Positions 1 through 8,781 of a stretch of DNA of 64,000 bases are shown piece by piece. Numbering within the stretch: position 1 is the first letter of the stretch; each line of letters starts with the position of its first letter. The DNA is from Phytopseudomonas daroniae. GTDB taxonomy: Bacteria; Pseudomonadota; Gammaproteobacteria; Pseudomonadales; Pseudomonadaceae. The stretch is from positions 1 to 64,000 of the forward strand of contig NZ_QJUI01000022.1 in NCBI RefSeq assembly GCF_004327285.1. The letters are read 5' to 3'. Below the pieces are notes generated by a model that worked only from the letters and a program-made list of their open reading frames with translations, made no database searches and was not told where the DNA came from. The translations under genes were made by a program, and so were the position numbers.

Positions 1-51
1 GGAAACAGGCTGCTTTGCTCGCGACCTTCGCCCTGGATATAGCCCATAAAC

Positions 52-85
52 GACAATGCCCCTATCAACCGATAGAGGCATTGTC
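52..85. terminator. Strong intergenic hairpin, possible terminator of the ggt operon
   Basis: A near-perfect inverted repeat with arms GACAATGCC and GGCATTGTC, one C/A mismatch, then a further 5-bp stem (CTATC/GATAG) around an AACC loop. It lies about 75 bp beyond the stop codon of the leftward gamma-glutamyltransferase gene, where an operon terminator is expected. The T tract is weak on both strands, so it may equally end a gene to the left of the window. Bases 86-159 hold no other feature that I can support. Confidence 0.5.
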
Positions 86-159
86 TTCAACTCGCCTTCA
101 GACTGCTAGGTTTTCACACAGTCTGCGCAGGTTCCGTTTTTTTTGCCTGCAGCCAGAGT

Positions 160-1743
160 TCAGAAACCCAGTGCGCAGCCATCCTTGCGTGGGTCGGACG
201 CTCCGGTGAGGGTACCCTTTTCCCAATCGATCCAGATCAGCTGCCCACCACCCAGTGGCGTTTCGTGCCGCTCCAGTCGGTGGCCCATGCCCTGCAGCGC
301 TTCGCGCACCTGAGGGCTGACGCCGTCCTCGACCAGCACCTTGCCGTCCTGGTAGATGACCCGCGGCGCGTCCAGCGCCTCCTGCGGATCCAGACCGAAA
401 TCCAGAATACCGGTGAGAACATGCACCTGACCGGTGGGCTGGTAGTCGCCCCCCATGACGCCCAGTGGCGCCTGCACGCGGCCATCACGCATCAACATGC
501 CCGGCATGATGGTATGCATGGGGCGCTTTCCCGGTGCCAGGCAGTTGGGATGCTCGGGGTCGAGGCGGAAGCTCAGGCCACGGTTCTGCAACAGCACACC
601 ACTCTGCGGCGCCATCACGCCACTGCCGAACTCATGGTAGATGGAGTTGATCAGGCTGACGGCATTGCGTTGTCCGTCGACCACACAGAGGTAGACAGTA
701 TCGGAGTGTTCGAACAGTGGCTCGGGCAAATCGGTGCACGCGTGCTGCGGATCGATCTGCCGCTGCATACGCGCACTGTGCTCGGCCGACAACAGTCGCT
801 CGACGGGAACTTTGGCGAATTCCGGGTCGGCGAACCGCTGGTCACGCTCATGGTAGGCCAGTCGCGCCGCCTCGATTTCCAGGTGCAGGCGCCGTGCGCC
901 GTTGGCCTCCAGCCCCTGCTCGAAGCCGGCCAGGGTATTGAGCATCAGCAAGGCCGTCAGGCCCTGGTTGTTCGGTGGTACCTGATACAGCTGGTAACCC
1001 TTGTAGTCGGTGTGGATGGGCTCGACGTACTCCCCCCGACAGGTAGAGAAATCCTCCAGGCTGTGCACACCACCGAGGCTGCGCAGATGGTTGACCATAT
1101 CCTCGGCGACCGGGCCTTCGTAGAAGCCGGCGCGGCCTAGCCGGGCGATGCGTCGCAGGGTACGACCCAACTCGACGTTGCGATGAATGTCACCCGCCCT
1201 GGGTATCCGCCCATGGGGCAACAGCACCTTGGCCGCCTCCGGAAACTCGGCCAGCCAGGACGCGTTGTGAGCCCAGTCCGCAGCCACGCGGTCGGCGACC
1301 ACATAGCCGTTCTCGGCATAGCCGATGGCGTCCTGGAGGATTTCGCCGAGCGGCAGGCTGCCGTGATCCTCCAGCAGCCGGCACCAGGCGTCGATGGCAC
1401 CGGGAATGGTCACCGCATGGGGCCCGTGGGCAGGCATCGACTCGTGGCCCTGCTCACGCATCCAGTCCAGGTTCACCGCCTGGGGGGCACGTCCTGAACC
1501 ATTGAAGGCGAGCACTCGATCGCTGCCGGCCGGGGTGTAGAGCACGAAGCAGTCGCCGCCGATACCGGTGGCCTGGGGCTCGACCACGGCCAGCACGGCA
1601 GCGGCAGCGATGGCCGCATCCATGGCGTTGCCGCCACGCTTGAGAATGGCCAGGGCGGTCTGGGTCGCCAGAGGGTGCGAGGTGGCCGCCATGCCTTGGG
1701 TGGCGCGTACGGGAGAGCGGCCAGGAAGTTGCAGATTACGCAT
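160..1743 (-). CDS. ggt: Gamma-glutamyltransferase family protein (cytoplasmic, YwrD-like)
   Basis: A 527-residue Ntn-hydrolase of the gamma-glutamyltranspeptidase family, which hydrolyses or transfers the gamma-glutamyl group of glutathione and related amides. The family N-terminal region (GGNAMDAAIAAAAVLAVVEP, residues 38-57) and the autoprocessing/catalytic threonine in the context HSDTV (T349) are present, and the length fits the family. There is no signal peptide, unlike periplasmic Ggt, so it probably acts on imported substrate in the cytoplasm. It is the last gene of a leftward operon and starts 16 bp after the ABC ATPase gene. I infer a role in using gamma-glutamyl compounds brought in by that transporter. 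The exact substrate cannot be read from the sequence. Confidence 0.9.
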   Translation of the reverse strand: MRNLQLPGRSPVRATQGMAATSHPLATQTALAILKRGGNAMDAAIAAAAVLAVVEPQATGIGGDCFVLYTPAGSDRVLAFNGSGRAPQAVNLDWMREQGHESMPAHGPHAVTIPGAIDAWCRLLEDHGSLPLGEILQDAIGYAENGYVVADRVAADWAHNASWLAEFPEAAKVLLPHGRIPRAGDIHRNVELGRTLRRIARLGRAGFYEGPVAEDMVNHLRSLGGVHSLEDFSTCRGEYVEPIHTDYKGYQLYQVPPNNQGLTALLMLNTLAGFEQGLEANGARRLHLEIEAARLAYHERDQRFADPEFAKVPVERLLSAEHSARMQRQIDPQHACTDLPEPLFEHSDTVYLCVVDGQRNAVSLINSIYHEFGSGVMAPQSGVLLQNRGLSFRLDPEHPNCLAPGKRPMHTIMPGMLMRDGRVQAPLGVMGGDYQPTGQVHVLTGILDFGLDPQEALDAPRVIYQDGKVLVEDGVSPQVREALQGMGHRLERHETPLGGGQLIWIDWEKGTLTGASDPRKDGCALGF

Positions 1744-1759
1744 ATCGGGATCTCGACAG

Positions 1760-2533
1760 TCAAAGCACCCGGGACAGGAACGCCCGGGTACGCGGGTGGC
1801 TGGGTTGAGTGAATACCTGTTGCGGCGGGCCCTGCTCGATCAGCTCACCCTGGTCGAGCACCACCACACGGTCGGCCACTTCACGGGCGAAGCCCATCTC
1901 GTGGGTGACCACGACCATGGTCATGCCATCGGCGGCCAGTTCCTTCATGACCTGCAGCACCTCGCCGACGGTTTCGGGGTCGAGCGCACTGGTTGGCTCA
2001 TCGAAGAGCATGGCCTGGGGTTTCATGGCCAGCGCACGGGCGATGGCCACGCGCTGCTGCTGGCCACCGGATAGCTGTGACGGGTAATGGTCGGCGCGAT
2101 CCTTCAGGCCGACCCGTTCGAGTAGCGCCCAGGCCTGCTCCAGCGCCTCGCTGCGGGGCATGCCAAGTACCTGGATCGGTGCCTCGATGATGTTTTCCAA
2201 CGCGGTCATATGACCGAACAGGTTGAAGCGCTGGAACACCATGCCGATATCGCGGCGCTGCCGCGCGATGCTGCGCTCGGAATCGCGCACCAGGCTGCCA
2301 TCGGCCCGCTCGCGATAGCCCAGCGTCTGGCCGTTGACCCGAATTCGTCCGCTCTGGATTTCCTCGAGCAGGTTCAGGCAGCGGATGAAGGTGGTCTTGC
2401 CGGAACCGGAGGCGCCGATCAGCACCACCACCTCGCCCTTGCGTACGGACAGGGAAATTCCCTTGAGAATCTGCTGATCGCCGAAGGACTTATGGATGCT
2501 GCTCGCTTCGATGATGATCTCGTCACTCGGCAT
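1760..2533 (-). CDS. Polar amino acid ABC transporter ATP-binding protein
   Basis: A 257-residue ABC ATPase of the GlnQ/HisP class. Walker A is GASGSGKTT (about residues 38-46), the signature is LSGGQQQR, Walker B is AMLFDEPTSALD, and the H-loop histidine lies in VVTHEMGFA. These features and the length are typical of polar amino acid importers. It begins one base after the permease gene, so the two are probably translationally coupled. It should energise import by the neighbouring permease and binding protein. Substrate class (amino acid or gamma-glutamyl amino acid) is inferred from family and operon only. Confidence 0.93.
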   Translation of the reverse strand: MPSDEIIIEASSIHKSFGDQQILKGISLSVRKGEVVVLIGASGSGKTTFIRCLNLLEEIQSGRIRVNGQTLGYRERADGSLVRDSERSIARQRRDIGMVFQRFNLFGHMTALENIIEAPIQVLGMPRSEALEQAWALLERVGLKDRADHYPSQLSGGQQQRVAIARALAMKPQAMLFDEPTSALDPETVGEVLQVMKELAADGMTMVVVTHEMGFAREVADRVVVLDQGELIEQGPPQQVFTQPSHPRTRAFLSRVL

Positions 2534-2534
2534 G

Positions 2535-3302
2535 TCAGCGCCCCCTCATGAGCTTCATGGCCTGGCCACCGAACATTCGGCCAGCCGCGTCCGGGCGCCG
2601 CTCGGAACGGCCAAAGCGGTATTCCAGCCAGCGCTGGAAGAAGCCCCACAGGGTGGTCAGCAACAGGAAATAAATAGCCACTACCAGGTAGAGTTCGAAA
2701 ACCCGGAAATTGGCCGATGTGATCATCTGCGTGCTGAGCAACAATTCCTGTACACCGATCACGCTGACCAGCGTGGTGTTCTTCAGCATCACGTTGAACT
2801 CGTTGCCCAGCGGCGGCACGATGACCCGGAACGCCTGGGGCATGATCACCCGGCGCATCAGCTTCGTCGGCGTCATGCCCAACGAACGGGCGGCTTCGTA
2901 CTGGCCCTTGTCCACCGCGTTGAGACCGGAGCGAATGATCTCGGCCATGTAGGCGCCTTCGTTCAACCCCAGGGCGATGATCGCCGCCTGGATCGCCCCC
3001 GGCAGGACGAACCAGCCCAGGTCGATGTCCTCGAAGCGGAAGATGCCACCGGCCGCCAGCGCCGTGTACAGGAACACGATCTGCACCAGCAGCGGCGTGC
3101 CGCGCATCAGCCAGATGTAGAAGCGCACCGGGTACTGCAACAGTGGATTTCCCGAACGACGCATCAACGCGGCACACAACCCGATGGTGCAACCCAGCAG
3201 CATAGCGCAGACGCTGATCACACAGGTCAGCCAGAGCCCATACAGATAGGTGTCGCTGGGTGTCAGCAGGTACTGCCAGAAAATCTCCCAACTGAAAGTC
3301 AT
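2535..3302 (-). CDS. Amino acid ABC transporter permease
   Basis: A 255-residue HisM/GlnP-family inner-membrane permease with about five hydrophobic segments. The EAA loop that docks the ATPase is readable as EAARSLGMTPTKLMRRVIMP around residues 137-156. The C-terminal tail is arginine-rich. It lies between the binding protein gene (10 bp upstream) and the ATPase gene (1 bp downstream). There is only one permease gene, so the transporter would work as a homodimer, which is common in this family. Substrate is not resolved by sequence. Confidence 0.93.
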   Translation of the reverse strand: MTFSWEIFWQYLLTPSDTYLYGLWLTCVISVCAMLLGCTIGLCAALMRRSGNPLLQYPVRFYIWLMRGTPLLVQIVFLYTALAAGGIFRFEDIDLGWFVLPGAIQAAIIALGLNEGAYMAEIIRSGLNAVDKGQYEAARSLGMTPTKLMRRVIMPQAFRVIVPPLGNEFNVMLKNTTLVSVIGVQELLLSTQMITSANFRVFELYLVVAIYFLLLTTLWGFFQRWLEYRFGRSERRPDAAGRMFGGQAMKLMRGR

Positions 3303-3311
3303 GATCCTGCC

Positions 3312-4145
3312 TCAGTAGTCCAGCTTGTCGGTTTCGACGTTCCAGGTCTTCAACATCGCCAGGTAACGCTCGCTCTGCAGCAGGTCGGCGACGGCGAATT
3401 TCACCGCTTCGGTGAGTTCGCCGTCGTCCTTGCGGATACCGATTCCGGTCAGGATCTGGCTGAATGCCGGTACCGCCTCTTCGAACAGGCCGGGCACGAT
3501 GTTCTTGTAATAGCCCGCGGTTTCCACTGTGGTGCCGAAGGCGTCGACCTGCTGCAGGCGCAAGGCCTGGAAGGCATCGTTATCGGTGTTGTAGACGACG
3601 ATGGTCATCGGCTTCTGGCCAGCGGCGACGAGCTTCTCGTTCTCGGCCTCAAGCAACACACGGATGGTCGAACCATTGAGCGCGGCGACTTTCAGGCCCG
3701 ACAACGCAGTAAGGCTGTCGATTCCCTTGGGGTTGCCCTGGGGCACGACCACCGACTGGCTGGCGTACATGTAATTGACGATGTTGATGATCTCGCGGCG
3801 TTCCGGCTTGTCGAACAACTGGTCGATCACCAGGTCGCACTGTTGCGCCAGCAGTGCCGGCACCATGCCGGCGAAGGGCATCACCCGCCAGTCGATCTTC
3901 AGGCCGCCCAGGGTTCTGGCCACATCTTCGGCCACATCCACGGACATGCCCTTGGGCTTTTGCTGCTCGTCGAAGTAGGCCAGGGGTGGCGAGTCCATGC
4001 TCGAGCAGAAGGTCAGCTTGTTGCTCTTGACCAGTCGCTCGGGCAGATCGGGCGCGGCCAGCGTGGCCTGAGCCACCAGGGTGAGGGCCAGAACTCCGGC
4101 GAACTGGCTTGCGCGGCAATGCAATGAACGTGCAGATGCGGACAT
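3312..4145 (-). CDS. Amino acid ABC transporter substrate-binding protein
   Basis: A 277-residue SBP_bac_3-family periplasmic binding protein. A signal peptide is evident at residues 1-30, with a hydrophobic core before ATLAAPDLPE. The mature protein opens with the usual KLTFCSSMDSPPLAYFDE strand and ligand-binding region. A GGGAGC ribosome-binding site sits 5-6 bases before the ATG. It is the first transport gene of the operon, 95 bp downstream of the GntR regulator gene. The family binds polar amino acids or opine-like compounds. The partner gamma-glutamyltransferase suggests a gamma-glutamyl ligand, which is inference. Confidence 0.92.
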   Translation of the reverse strand: MSASARSLHCRASQFAGVLALTLVAQATLAAPDLPERLVKSNKLTFCSSMDSPPLAYFDEQQKPKGMSVDVAEDVARTLGGLKIDWRVMPFAGMVPALLAQQCDLVIDQLFDKPERREIINIVNYMYASQSVVVPQGNPKGIDSLTALSGLKVAALNGSTIRVLLEAENEKLVAAGQKPMTIVVYNTDNDAFQALRLQQVDAFGTTVETAGYYKNIVPGLFEEAVPAFSQILTGIGIRKDDGELTEAVKFAVADLLQSERYLAMLKTWNVETDKLDY

Positions 4146-4240
4146 GTGAAGCTCCCGTTTCAGTCGATTGGCGGCAGAGTGCTAAAGCGAAAGGCTCGGC
4201 GGGTTGCGACCCACTCTCGATCTGTACGGGCCGATCAGGC

Positions 4241-4915
4241 CTACTTTTCGTGGCTTTGCAGGAAATTCAGCAGGGACGGCACGGTGTCTTCGATATGCTC
4301 GCGCAGCACCATCTCTGCACGGCTGGCATCACGACTGCGCAAGGCGTCGAGAATGGCCTCGTGGGCCTCCCGGGCACTGCGAGGCTTGTCCACATGCTGC
4401 AGCCACAGACGCATGTGCGGCTCGATCAGCGAATACAGCGCCGAAATCTGCTTCATCAGTCGTGGCCGCCCGCTGAGGCTGCACAGGTACTCATGAAAAA
4501 CCCGGTGCCGGCGCACCCACTCGCAGCTGTCATCGCGGTATTCGTCCATGTCCTCCAGCAAACGCTCGAGCGTCGACAGATGACGCTCGGTCAGGTTGCC
4601 CACCGCCACCTTCACCGCGAGGCTCTCCAGAGCACTGCGCATCTCGAACACCTCGCGCATCTCCTCGATGTCCAGCCCGCTGACGATGGCACCACGATTG
4701 GGCCTCAGATTCACCAGGCCTTCGGCGGCCAGACGCCGGAAAGCTTCGCGTACCGGCATGCGGCTCATACCGATTTCCTGAGCGATGTCCTCCGGTTTGA
4801 GGCGTTGGCCAGCCTGGTAACGCCCCATGCAGATGCCATCGAGCAGATGCCGGTAAGCCTCTTCCTCGGCGGTCGCAGGTTGGCGATTGGCGAATCCCTG
4901 GATAGCTGACAACAC
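4241..4915 (-). CDS. GntR-family (FCD) transcriptional regulator of the ABC/ggt operon
   Basis: A GntR regulator with an N-terminal winged helix (LKPEDIAQEIGMSRMPVREA then FRRLAAEGLV) and a C-terminal FCD ligand-binding domain (EMREVFEMRSALESLA onward). I start it at GTG 4913-4915 because GAGGAG lies 6 bases upstream. That gives 224 residues, normal for the family. Reading from the far upstream ATG would add about 90 residues with no family resemblance. It precedes and is co-directional with the binding-protein gene. Inverted repeats directly upstream are good candidates for its own operator. It most likely controls the operon in response to the transported compound. Confidence 0.88.
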   Translation of the reverse strand: MLSAIQGFANRQPATAEEEAYRHLLDGICMGRYQAGQRLKPEDIAQEIGMSRMPVREAFRRLAAEGLVNLRPNRGAIVSGLDIEEMREVFEMRSALESLAVKVAVGNLTERHLSTLERLLEDMDEYRDDSCEWVRRHRVFHEYLCSLSGRPRLMKQISALYSLIEPHMRLWLQHVDKPRSAREAHEAILDALRSRDASRAEMVLREHIEDTVPSLLNFLQSHEK

Positions 4916-4938
4916 GACTGACTCCTCATGACGGGGTT

Positions 4939-4991
4939 CTGGATTTTTGTATCCAGTTATCCATGGATGCGATCTAGCAGCATCCATGCCA
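4939..4991 (-). promoter_or_regulatory. Promoter/operator region of the GntR-ABC-ggt operon
   Basis: Two inverted repeats lie 24-55 bp upstream of the GntR start codon: CTGGAT-N6-ATCCAG (4939-4956) and the perfect palindrome ATCCATGGAT (4959-4968). Both suit a dimeric GntR/FCD repressor. Just upstream, the minus strand reads TGGCATG-GATG-CTGCT (4991-4976), which has the exact GG/GC spacing of a sigma-54 -24/-12 promoter. The -12 half deviates from TTGCW by one base. The operator assignment is inference from position. The sigma-54 call is tentative. Confidence 0.5.
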
Positions 4992-5211
4992 TCGGCTGCA
5001 GGCGCCTGGAATCGTGGGTTCGGGGAGGTGTGCGGGTCGCATCGTCGGATGACGGTGGTTCGATACGGGGCGAGGGTGGGCATTTTTGGAGCGCGCCGGG
5101 CCACTGCATATAGGCAATGGGCAAAAGCCCGAAACATTCTGTTGCTGGTCATGCCGGCTCGGCGCGGGCAAGATGCCCAGCAGCGTTTCAATAACCAAGA
5201 GAAAACCGATA

Positions 5212-6063
5212 ATGCAGCGTTTCCTCAGTATTGCCCTGGTGCTTTGCCTGGGCCTGTCCTTCAGCTTCCATGCCGATGCCAAACGTTTTGGCGGCGGCAA
5301 GTCGTTCGGCGCCGCGCCAAGCCATCAGACCCGCCAGGCCGCGCCACCTTCGCAGCCTAATGCCAATGCCGCCGCTCCGGGTCGTACCCCGGCTGCCGCC
5401 AGCGGTGCTTCGCGCTGGCTCGGCCCACTGGCCGGCCTGGCCGCCGGTGGTCTGCTGGCCTCGATGTTCATGGGCGATGGCTTCGAAGGCCTGCAGATCA
5501 TGGACATGCTGATCTTCGGCCTGATCGCCTTCCTGCTGTTCCGTTTCCTTGCCGCCCGCCGCCAAAAGCTACAGCCTAATGTCGCTGCTGCCGGTGGTGC
5601 ACCGTTCCAGCGCGAAGCCCATGGCCAGCCTGCTCAGCCGTCGATCTTCGGTGGCAGCGGCAATGCCGCGATCAAGCCGGTGATCAACGCCCCGGCCTGG
5701 TTCAACGAGCAGAGCTTCGTCAATGCCGGTCGCGAGCACTTCCTCAGCCTGCAGCAGCACTGGGATGCCGACGAAATGGACAAGATCGCCGAGTTCGTCA
5801 CCCCGCAACTGCTGGAATTCCTCAAGCGCGAGCGCGCCGATCTGGGTGATGGCTTCCAGTCCACCTATATCGACGACCTCGAGGTGCAGTTGGACGGTGT
5901 CGATGATCAGGCTGACAAAACCATCGCCACCCTGACCTTCAGCGGCCTGTCGAAGACCTCGCGCTTCGACCAGGGTGAAGTCTTCAGCGAAAGCTGGCGC
6001 CTCGAGCGCGCGACCGGTGACAACCAGCCTTGGCTGGTCGCCGGTATCCGCCAGAACGGCTGA
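5212..6063 (+). CDS. Tim44-domain membrane protein
   Basis: A 283-residue protein with an N-terminal signal sequence (MQRFLSIALVLCLGLSFSFHADA), then a low-complexity Gly/Ala/Pro/Gln stretch, one or two hydrophobic segments at about residues 70-115, and a C-terminal Tim44-like domain (about 155-283, ending WLVAGIRQNG). The start is at 5212 because the signal peptide begins there. Upstream in-frame sequence has no such character. Bacterial Tim44-like proteins are widespread, but their function is poorly defined. A strong terminator follows at once, so it is probably transcribed alone. Confidence 0.88.
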   Translation: MQRFLSIALVLCLGLSFSFHADAKRFGGGKSFGAAPSHQTRQAAPPSQPNANAAAPGRTPAAASGASRWLGPLAGLAAGGLLASMFMGDGFEGLQIMDMLIFGLIAFLLFRFLAARRQKLQPNVAAAGGAPFQREAHGQPAQPSIFGGSGNAAIKPVINAPAWFNEQSFVNAGREHFLSLQQHWDADEMDKIAEFVTPQLLEFLKRERADLGDGFQSTYIDDLEVQLDGVDDQADKTIATLTFSGLSKTSRFDQGEVFSESWRLERATGDNQPWLVAGIRQNG

Positions 6064-6078
6064 TCCCCACGCGTGACA

Positions 6079-6111
6079 CAGAACCCGGGCTTGCCCGGGT
6101 TCTGTTTTTTT
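6079..6111 (+). terminator. Rho-independent terminator after the Tim44-domain gene
   Basis: A perfect 12-bp stem, CAGAACCCGGGC/GCCCGGGTTCTG, with a TT loop, followed by seven T residues, 15 bp after the stop codon. The remaining 270 bp before the next gene contain nothing I can assign. Confidence 0.95.
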
Positions 6112-6385
6112 GGCGACCGGGTTTCAAACCCCATCGCTTGGTCGTTGCGCCACAGCGCAGGATGCGCACCCCAAAGGCGCCGTCTCGTCCGCAACGAGGC
6201 CGATAAGATATCCACACCCCAACCGACGTGGCGTTTTGCCTTTTTCCGACTTGTGACTATTTTCCATTCAGCGTAAAACGCTGCGCTATTACAAGAGTAT
6301 TGAACCAGACGGCGGCTGACCGAGCGCTCGTCTGTTTGTGCTTGCCAAGCCTGATGAGAATCACCGACCTCTGCTGGAGCCGCTC

Positions 6386-6793
6386 GTGGAAGAAGTCATC
6401 GAACAACTGCGTGAACTGAACGAACCGGTGCCGGTACCGCTGGAGTTGCCGGAAGAAGAGTTGCTGGTGGAGATCGAGGAGCAGATCCTCATCAATCTGC
6501 CGTTCGAGCTACGCGAGTTTCTGCTCAAGGTCAGCGACGTGGTCTACGGCCGCCTGGAGCCGGTCACGGTCACCGACCCGCAGTCGCACACCTACCTGCC
6601 GGAAGTGGCCTCGGTAGCCTGGTCGCTGGGCGTACCCCGCGAGCTAGTGCCGATCTGCGAGGATCAGGGCAACTACTACTGCGTCGAGCAGGACGGCACC
6701 GTACTGCTGTGGGATGGCGAAGAAGAAGACCTTACCGACGAAAGCTGGGACTCGGTGTGGCACTGGGTGCGTGAAGTCTGGCTGGAGGAGTGA
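6386..6793 (+). CDS. SMI1/KNR4 family protein
   Basis: An acidic 135-residue single-domain protein of the SMI1/KNR4 (SUKH) superfamily. Typical features are the region INLPFELREFLLKVSDVVYG, the short motif SHTYLPEV and the tryptophan-rich tail DSVWHWVREVWLEE. I take GTG 6386 as start because GGAG lies 6 bases upstream; GTG 6338 is in frame but has no such site. Some SUKH proteins act as immunity proteins against toxins, but no toxin gene is adjacent and the family is also common as a lone gene in Pseudomonas, so I do not assign an immunity role. Confidence 0.82.
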   Translation: MEEVIEQLRELNEPVPVPLELPEEELLVEIEEQILINLPFELREFLLKVSDVVYGRLEPVTVTDPQSHTYLPEVASVAWSLGVPRELVPICEDQGNYYCVEQDGTVLLWDGEEEDLTDESWDSVWHWVREVWLEE

Positions 6794-6797
6794 CAGC

Positions 6798-6834
6798 AGC
6801 TGCAAGCTGCAAGCTGCAAGCTGCAAGCTGCAAG
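6798..6834. repeat. Five tandem copies of the heptamer AGCTGCA
   Basis: Five exact head-to-tail copies of AGCTGCA start 4 bp after the SMI1 stop codon. The same heptamer chemistry (GCTGCAAGCT, GCTTGCAGCTTGAAGCTT) recurs at 6988-7010 and at 54346-54440, always between genes. It is therefore a dispersed intergenic repeat and not a CRISPR. Confidence 0.85.
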
Positions 6835-6946
6835 ACAAGCATTCAGCGCTGACCCAGCTTGGGTAACCTGGCATCGAGCGCAGCGATACCGAAGAGACAG
6901 CCAGCACTTCGCCTCGCTCAGTGACCCGCTGTAGCAGCGCAAACGC

Positions 6947-6984
6947 AAAGCCCCGTGCTCGCTTTCACGAGCACGGGGCTTTTT
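6947..6984. terminator. Bidirectional hairpin terminator between SMI1 and the CPA2 antiporter
   Basis: A 15-bp perfect stem (AAAGCCCCGTGCTCG/CGAGCACGGGGCTTT) with a 6-base loop. It is followed by T residues on the plus strand and by TTTGCGTTT on the minus strand. It separates two convergent genes and can serve both. Confidence 0.88.
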
Positions 6985-7017
6985 CTTGCAGCTTGTGGCT
7001 TGAAACTTGTCGCTGCC

Positions 7018-8781
7018 TCAGTGATGCCCGGGTGTCTCGGGCTTGTCGAGCGTCTCGAACAAAGCGATCTGCAGGCGTGTGTGCACGCGGATGAACCAGC
7101 GCCACAGCAGCGCCGCCACTCCGGCGGCGACCACGCCGACCAGCAACAACATGTCGTTGGACGGCAGGATGCTCGACGACAGTGCCGTCAGCAGCACCAT
7201 GATGCCGACCAGCGACAGCAACGGAATCACCTCGGAAATCACCTTGCGCACCCGCGCCGTATGGCGACCGGCTTTCTCCTGGCGCACGCCCATCTCGGCG
7301 AGCAGCATGGAGAGCGCCTTGATCTTGCGGTACGCCGCGATCAGGCACGGCAGCGACAGCAGCAGCGCCGCGCCCCAGATAACTGCCTTGCGCAGGTTTT
7401 CCTGATCCAGCCACTGGCCCAGCCAGGCACCGATCTGCGTGGCGAAGAAGGCGATGCCGAGGAAGATCGCCACCACGAATGCCAGGTTGACCAACACCTG
7501 CAGGACGATCTTGCGGATCATTCCCGCCAGTATCGCGCCCTGGCCTTGCGGCTGGATGCTGCGCAGCCACTCGCCGTACAGCGAGAATACCCGCGACACG
7601 CGCTGCGGCATCACCTTGCCCAGGCTTATCGCCAACGGATCGGCGGAGCGGATCAGGTACGGCGTGGTCAGGGTGGTGATCACCGACACGGCCACCGCCA
7701 CCGGATAGAGAAAGTCGCTGGTCACCTGCAGGGTCATGCCCAAGGTGGCGATGATGAAGGAGAACTCGCCGATCTGCGACAGACCCATGCCCACGCGCAG
7801 CGAGGTGCGCCCGTCGTTGCCGGCGATGAACGAACCGATGCTGCAGGAAAATACCTTGCCGACGATCACGGCGACGGTGATTACCGCGATCGGCCAGGCG
7901 TATTCGACCAGCACAGTGGGGTCGAGCAGCAGGCCGATGGCAACGAAGAAGATGGCGCTGAACATGTCTCGTACCGGCTCGATCAGACGCTCGATCTGCA
8001 CCAACTGGCGAGACTCGGCCATGATCGCGCCGATCAGGAAGGCGCCCAGCACCATGCTGTATTCCAGCTTGACCACCAACAGGCAGAAACCGAAGCATAT
8101 GCCCAGCACTGCCACCAGCAGCATCTCGTTGCTTTCGAACTTGGCCACGTAGGCGAGGATGCGCGGCACCAGGATGATGCCGATGACCAGGGCGACGATC
8201 ATGAACAGCGACAGTTTGCCGACGGTGGCGAACACCTCGCCGGTTTCCACGCTACCGCTCAGGGCGATACCGGAGAGCAGCGCGATGATGCCGATACCGA
8301 GGATGTCCTCGACGATCAGTACACCAAAGATCAGTTGGGCGAAGCGCTCGTTCTTCATCTTCAGGTCGCCGAGCGCCTTGATGATGATGGTGGTCGAGGA
8401 AATCGCCAGGATCGCACCGAGGAACAGCGAATCCATGGTGTTCCAGCCGAAGTAGCGGCCAATCTCGAAACCGATCCAGATCATCAGGATGATTTCCAGG
8501 AACGCCGCGATGAAAGCCGTTGCCCCGACGTTGAACAGCTTGCGCAGGCTGAATTCCAGCCCCAGGCAGAACATCAGGAAGATCACCCCCAGCTCGGCGA
8601 GGGTGCGGATGGTCTCTTCATCGTGGATCAGGCCGAACGGTGGCGTATGCGGGCCGATCAGAAAGCCGGCGAGGATGTAACCGAGCACCACTGGCTGCTT
8701 GAAGCGGTGGAACAGCACGGTGACCACGCCGGCCACCAGCATGATCACCGCTAGATCCTGGATGAAGCTGATGGCATGCAT
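7018..8781 (-). CDS. CPA2-family monovalent cation:proton antiporter
   Basis: A 587-residue polytopic membrane protein of the Kef/CPA2 type. About 12-13 transmembrane segments start at MHAISFIQDLAVIMLVAGVV. The conserved GYILAGFLIGP, ASSTTIIIKALGD and LIVEDILGI regions are present, as is MGLSQIGEFSFIIATLGM. There is no C-terminal TrkA-N domain. Instead two or three further hydrophobic segments and a charged tail follow, so it differs from KefB/KefC and YbaL. The start is the ATG at 8781, where the hydrophobic protein begins; the in-frame upstream extension has no family character. It probably exports K+ or Na+ for pH or osmotic homeostasis. Confidence 0.88.
   Translation of the reverse strand: MHAISFIQDLAVIMLVAGVVTVLFHRFKQPVVLGYILAGFLIGPHTPPFGLIHDEETIRTLAELGVIFLMFCLGLEFSLRKLFNVGATAFIAAFLEIILMIWIGFEIGRYFGWNTMDSLFLGAILAISSTTIIIKALGDLKMKNERFAQLIFGVLIVEDILGIGIIALLSGIALSGSVETGEVFATVGKLSLFMIVALVIGIILVPRILAYVAKFESNEMLLVAVLGICFGFCLLVVKLEYSMVLGAFLIGAIMAESRQLVQIERLIEPVRDMFSAIFFVAIGLLLDPTVLVEYAWPIAVITVAVIVGKVFSCSIGSFIAGNDGRTSLRVGMGLSQIGEFSFIIATLGMTLQVTSDFLYPVAVAVSVITTLTTPYLIRSADPLAISLGKVMPQRVSRVFSLYGEWLRSIQPQGQGAILAGMIRKIVLQVLVNLAFVVAIFLGIAFFATQIGAWLGQWLDQENLRKAVIWGAALLLSLPCLIAAYRKIKALSMLLAEMGVRQEKAGRHTARVRKVISEVIPLLSLVGIMVLLTALSSSILPSNDMLLLVGVVAAGVAALLWRWFIRVHTRLQIALFETLDKPETPGHH

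Noticed and set aside
6386..6793. SMI1/KNR4 protein as an immunity protein of a contact-dependent toxin system
   Set aside because: No toxin, Rhs, VgrG or two-partner secretion gene is adjacent, and this lone gene is common in Pseudomonas.
6798..6834. Tandem repeats as a possible CRISPR array
   Set aside because: The 7-bp units are contiguous without spacers, and no cas genes are present anywhere in the window.
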